This document shows positions 20,749 through 23,430 of a stretch of 23,430 nucleotides of DNA, one piece after another (within the stretch, counting starts at the first letter, position 1; every line of letters begins with the position of its first letter). A program made the position numbers and the translations under genes. Source of the DNA: an uncultured Erysipelotrichaceae bacterium (GTDB lineage Bacteria > Bacillota_I > Bacilli_A > Erysipelotrichales > Coprobacillaceae); contig ONFH01000091.1 of assembly GCA_900317015.1 (NCBI GenBank), forward strand, positions 1 through 23,430. The letters run 5' to 3'. The notes beneath the pieces are model-generated. The model saw only the letters and a list, made by a program, of their open reading frames with translations, was not told where the DNA came from and made no database searches.

Positions 20749-22728
20749 ATGATGATCTATTACAGTATTCCAATTATTGCGGCTTTAGCCTTATTACTGG
20801 CCTTGTATTTTTATCGCAGTGTCGTTAAAGAAGATATGGGCACAGAAAAGATGAAAGATATTGCGGGCGCCATCAGTGAAGGGGCTCACGCCTTCCTGCA
20901 TTCCGAATATCGAGTGCTTTTGATCTTCGTGATCGTATTATTCTTCTGCATTGGAATTGGCGTCAATAATTTTATCACAGCCATTTCCTTCGTCGCCGGG
21001 GCTTGCTTAAGTGTCCTGGCCGGCTACTTCGGTATGAACACGGCTACAAAAGCGAATGTGCGCTGTGCCAATGCCGCTCGTCGTTATGCCTCCAATAAAG
21101 CATTGGAGATTGCCTTCTCTGGTGGTTCGGTCATGGGCTTATGCGTGGCTGGCTTCGGAATCTTAGGTGTCTGCATCGTTTATGCCATTACCAAAGATGT
21201 TCATATTTTATCTGGTTTCTCATTAGGAGCTTCATCGATTGCCTTATTTGCCCGTGTTGGTGGCGGGATCTACACCAAAGCTGCCGATGTTGGTGCTGAC
21301 CTTGTCGGTAAAGTTGAAAAAGGCATTCCTGAAGATGATCCACGTAATCCAGCCGTCATTGCGGATAATGTTGGTGACAATGTCGGTGACGTGGCAGGTA
21401 TGGGCGCTGACTTATTTGAATCTTATGTTGGTGCATTGGTTTCAGCCATTACTTTAGGCGTCGTTTATTTCAAAGATAAAGGCGTCCTCTATCCACTCTG
21501 TATTTCAGCCATTGGCCTGGCTGCCTGCATGATTGCCTCATTCTTTGTCAGAAAGAGTCGTGGCACGCATCCAGCCGGTGTCTTAAAAATCGGGACATAC
21601 ACCGCAAGTATTATCGTGTTTATCGCTTCACTTGTCTTATCACAGGTGATGTTTGGTAAGCTCAATCAAGGTATGTGTATCGTATCTGGCCTTGTCGTCG
21701 GTGTCCTGATCGGGATGATTACTGAAATCTATACATCAGCTGATTACGCACCTGTTAAAGAGATTGCCAAACAGTCTGAAACAGGCGCCGGGACAACTGT
21801 CATCTCTGGTCTTTCCGTTGGTATGAAATCGACATTCTTCCCAATCTTATTGATCTGTATCGCCATCTTTGCATCATTCTATTTTGGTGGCCTTTACGGG
21901 ATCGCTTTATCCGCTGTTGGTATGCTTTCTACAACGGCCATCACAGTTGGTGTCGATGCTTATGGACCAATCGCCGATAATGCTGGCGGTATTGCCGAAA
22001 TGAGCGGACTCGATGAAGAAGTACGAGACATTACCGATTCGTTAGATGCGGTTGGGAATACGACAGCTGCCATGGGCAAAGGCTTTGCCATTGGTTCAGC
22101 AGCCTTAACGGCTTTAGCTTTATTCGTTTCTTATGCACAAGCTGTTAACTTAAAAGCTATTGATATTTTGAATTATAAAGTCATTATCGGTTTGATGGTT
22201 GGTGCCATGTTACCATTTATCTTTAGTGCTTATACAATGTCTTCAGTTGCCAAAGCAGCCTTTAAGATGATTGAAGAAGTCCGTCGCCAGTTCAAAGAGA
22301 TGCCTGGCATCTTACGCGGTGAAACACGTCCAGATTATAAGACTTGCGTTGCTATCAGTACAAATGCAGCTCTGCATGAAATGATCGTGCCTGGCTTGAT
22401 CGCCGTATTAGCACCAATCGTTATGGGATGCTTACTTGGAACTGCCGCTTTAGGTGGTATGTTAGCCGGTGCCTTAGTCACAGGTGTTATGATGGCTATC
22501 TTTATGAGTAATGCCGGTGGTGCCTGGGACAATGCTAAAAAATATATTGAAAATGATCATTTAGGTGGTAAAGGTTCGCCAGCTCACAAAGCAGCCGTTG
22601 TCGGCGATACTGTTGGTGACCCATTTAAAGATACTAGTGGTCCTTCATTAAATATCTTGATCAAATTAATGACGATCGTTTCATTAGTCTTTGCACCATT
22701 ATTTATCACTATTGGCTCATTAATTTAA
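20749..22728 (+). CDS. hppA: Ion-pumping membrane pyrophosphatase, K+-dependent type
   Basis: The ATG at 20749 (MMIYYSIPII) is preferred over 20725 because GGGGAG is 8 bases upstream and the shorter form begins directly with the first membrane helix. The 659-residue protein is a typical 16-helix M-PPase that couples pyrophosphate hydrolysis to H+ or Na+ transport. The substrate site is visible in GGGIYTKAADVGADLVGKVE, DDPRNPAVIADNVGDNVGDVAGMGADLFE, and the C-terminal GGAWDNAKKYIE / HKAAVVGDTVGDPFKDTSGPS. GNTTAAMGKGFAIGSA has alanine where K+-independent enzymes have lysine, so it should be K+-dependent. K+-dependent members include both Na+ and H+ pumps, and the ion specificity cannot be settled by eye. 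It has its own promoter and a strong terminator. In a fermenter it would recover energy from biosynthetic PPi. Confidence 0.96.
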   Translation: MMIYYSIPIIAALALLLALYFYRSVVKEDMGTEKMKDIAGAISEGAHAFLHSEYRVLLIFVIVLFFCIGIGVNNFITAISFVAGACLSVLAGYFGMNTATKANVRCANAARRYASNKALEIAFSGGSVMGLCVAGFGILGVCIVYAITKDVHILSGFSLGASSIALFARVGGGIYTKAADVGADLVGKVEKGIPEDDPRNPAVIADNVGDNVGDVAGMGADLFESYVGALVSAITLGVVYFKDKGVLYPLCISAIGLAACMIASFFVRKSRGTHPAGVLKIGTYTASIIVFIASLVLSQVMFGKLNQGMCIVSGLVVGVLIGMITEIYTSADYAPVKEIAKQSETGAGTTVISGLSVGMKSTFFPILLICIAIFASFYFGGLYGIALSAVGMLSTTAITVGVDAYGPIADNAGGIAEMSGLDEEVRDITDSLDAVGNTTAAMGKGFAIGSAALTALALFVSYAQAVNLKAIDILNYKVIIGLMVGAMLPFIFSAYTMSSVAKAAFKMIEEVRRQFKEMPGILRGETRPDYKTCVAISTNAALHEMIVPGLIAVLAPIVMGCLLGTAALGGMLAGALVTGVMMAIFMSNAGGAWDNAKKYIENDHLGGKGSPAHKAAVVGDTVGDPFKDTSGPSLNILIKLMTIVSLVFAPLFITIGSLI

Positions 22729-22739
22729 TGACAAAAAAT

Positions 22740-22766
22740 GGTACCAGCCCCGCGCTGGTACCTTTT
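22740..22766. terminator. Bidirectional terminator between hppA and the GyrI-like gene
   Basis: Perfect 8-bp stem GGTACCAG (22740-22747) / CTGGTACC (22755-22762) with flanking A-run on the left and T-run on the right. It serves both convergent genes. Confidence 0.85.
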
Positions 22767-23217
22767 AGTTCTTCTTGACGATCGGCAGCCACAATTCACA
22801 ATAATAATCCTGACTATTTTTATCGCCTTCAGGTAAGTAGTCGATCGAAGCATCACAAGCTAACGTGTATTCTGAATGCTCAGAAAACCAAGTGTTATAC
22901 ACATCATAGGCTAAAGACTGCAGACCATAAGGGTAAGCACCATGGCAGGGAAACTTGACCCATAAGGAACTATCAAAGTGATAGCTCTCAAGATCACTCT
23001 GCAAAGTTCTTCCGGCCACGTAATAGTGAGTGAGATTAAAATCCTTTTCATCATTGATCGTTACAGCTAAAGTGCCAACATCTCCCAAAGGAGCGCTTTG
23101 CAGTTCTTTCATCATTTGATTATAAAAAGCGGGAATCTTTATAAAGGCTTCGTGATCTGCGACATCTAATTTGTAGCCATAGATCGTCAGCTCTTCTTTT
23201 TCAATACGATAATCCAT
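22765..23217 (-). CDS. GyrI-like / AraC effector-binding domain protein
   Basis: The start at 23217 (MDYRIEKEELTIYGY) has GGAG upstream; the longer frame from 23238 would begin inside the promoter -10. The 150-residue protein resembles the stand-alone effector-binding domains of the GyrI/Rob/BltR type. It has a two-fold strand-helix-strand layout, a central WVKFPCHGAYP segment, an LAYDVYNTWFSEHSEY helix and the typical closing strand YYCELWLPIVKKN. Such domains bind small hydrophobic or cationic ligands or sequester toxins. There is no DNA-binding domain, so it is a ligand-binding or detoxifying single-domain protein rather than a regulator. Family assignment is moderately certain; its ligand is unknown. 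It has its own promoter and shares a terminator with hppA. Confidence 0.8.
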   Translation of the reverse strand: MDYRIEKEELTIYGYKLDVADHEAFIKIPAFYNQMMKELQSAPLGDVGTLAVTINDEKDFNLTHYYVAGRTLQSDLESYHFDSSLWVKFPCHGAYPYGLQSLAYDVYNTWFSEHSEYTLACDASIDYLPEGDKNSQDYYCELWLPIVKKN

Positions 23218-23236
23218 AATGTTCTCCTTTTTGGCC

Positions 23237-23265
23237 ATTATAACATAGGCATGCGTTCATGAGAA
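23237..23265 (-). promoter_or_regulatory. Promoter of the GyrI-like gene
   Basis: On the minus strand TG-T-TATAAT (TATAAT at 23242-23237) is a perfect extended -10, with TTCTCA (23265-23260) 17 bases upstream. Confidence 0.65.
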
Positions 23266-23307
23266 TTTTTCTAAAGATTTAAATATAATGAAAATATGAA
23301 ATTTATT

Positions 23308-23336
23308 GTTATAATGTAATTATTAAGGATTATAAC
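23308..23336. repeat. Perfect inverted repeat in the right intergenic region
   Basis: GTTATAAT (23308-23315) and ATTATAAC (23329-23336) are perfect 8-bp arms separated by 13 bases. Each arm contains a TATAAT-like hexamer on opposite strands, so it may be an operator or a pair of facing promoter elements. No gene lies between 23239 and 23399. Confidence 0.4.
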
Positions 23337-23349
23337 GTTTTTTCTCGTC

Positions 23350-23386
23350 AAAAAAAACAGTGTCATTTCTTTTGAATCGACACTGT
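23350..23386 (-). terminator. Minus-strand terminator of a gene to the right
   Basis: Stem ACAGTGTC (23357-23364) / GACACTGT (23379-23386); on the minus strand it is followed by a run of T. It implies transcription entering from beyond the right edge. Confidence 0.65.
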
Positions 23387-23399
23387 CAGACAAAAAATA

Positions 23400-23430
23400 T
23401 TATAAAGTTTGAAATGCAAAGGCGTTATAA
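23400..23430 (-). CDS. Possible C-terminal end of a gene entering from the right
   Basis: On the minus strand one frame stays open from the window edge and reads YNAFAFQTL before a TAA at 23402-23400, 14 bases ahead of the terminator stem. The position fits a gene end, but nine residues cannot identify a product and chance is a real alternative. Confidence 0.3.
   Translation of the reverse strand, partial: YNAFAFQTL

Noticed and set aside
1..23430. CRISPR array, insertion sequence, prophage or tRNA genes
   Set aside because: No regularly spaced repeats, transposase or integrase frames, terminal inverted repeats or tRNA-like cloverleaf sequences were seen on either strand.

Overview
The window looks like a chromosomal stretch of a low-to-moderate-GC, fermentative Firmicute. 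A-rich Shine-Dalgarno sites (AAAGGAG/AGGAGG), many extended -10 promoters (TGnTATAAT-like), intrinsic terminators with T-tracts, and a glycyl-radical activase, PTS, Rex-type operator and membrane pyrophosphatase fit an anaerobic gut-type Firmicute. An Erysipelotrichia-like host is my inference, not something proven by the sequence. There are no rRNA, tRNA, IS, phage or CRISPR features.

Layout. 1-264: tail of a radical-SAM glycyl-radical-enzyme activase. 302-730: a conserved-looking protein of unknown function. 819-6556 (minus strand): an alpha/beta hydrolase-fold protein that has lost its nucleophile serine; then a transcription unit made of an 831-residue adenosine-deaminase-like protein with a C-terminal SLOG-like Rossmannoid domain, translationally coupled to a VanZ-family membrane protein; then glnS with its own extended -10 promoter. 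6735-7830 (plus): a HAD phosphatase and a small orphan gene. 7864-8374 is a long gene-free stretch with hairpins, a second terminator and a strong promoter.

8375-12416 (plus): a carbohydrate operon of a SorE-type (L-sorbose-1-phosphate reductase-like) dehydrogenase, a DeoR-family regulator and a complete mannitol-type PTS EIICBA. 12641-15030: a LysR-family regulator, then an iron-containing alcohol dehydrogenase whose promoter carries a cre-like site and a Rex-like operator, so carbon and redox control probably meet there. 15086-17170: NUDIX hydrolase, flavin-reductase-like protein and threonine-aldolase-like PLP enzyme. 17217-18695 (minus): a secreted NlpC/P60 cell-wall hydrolase with an Ig-like domain. 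18799-22728 (plus): TetR regulator, class I DAHP synthase and K+-dependent-type membrane pyrophosphatase. 22765-23217 (minus): a GyrI/AraC effector-binding-like protein. At the right edge a minus-strand terminator suggests the end of one more gene.

The strongest candidate for something undescribed is the deaminase-SLOG fusion coupled to a VanZ membrane protein (2530-5498). It has the architecture expected of a nucleotide-sensing and nucleotide-modifying module. It loosely recalls RADAR systems, which pair a large deaminase with an ATPase and sometimes a membrane protein, but no ATPase partner is present here. Secondary points are the degenerate esterase, a GlnRS with an altered KMSKS loop, and the mannitol-PTS operon that has a SorE-type dehydrogenase in place of MtlD.
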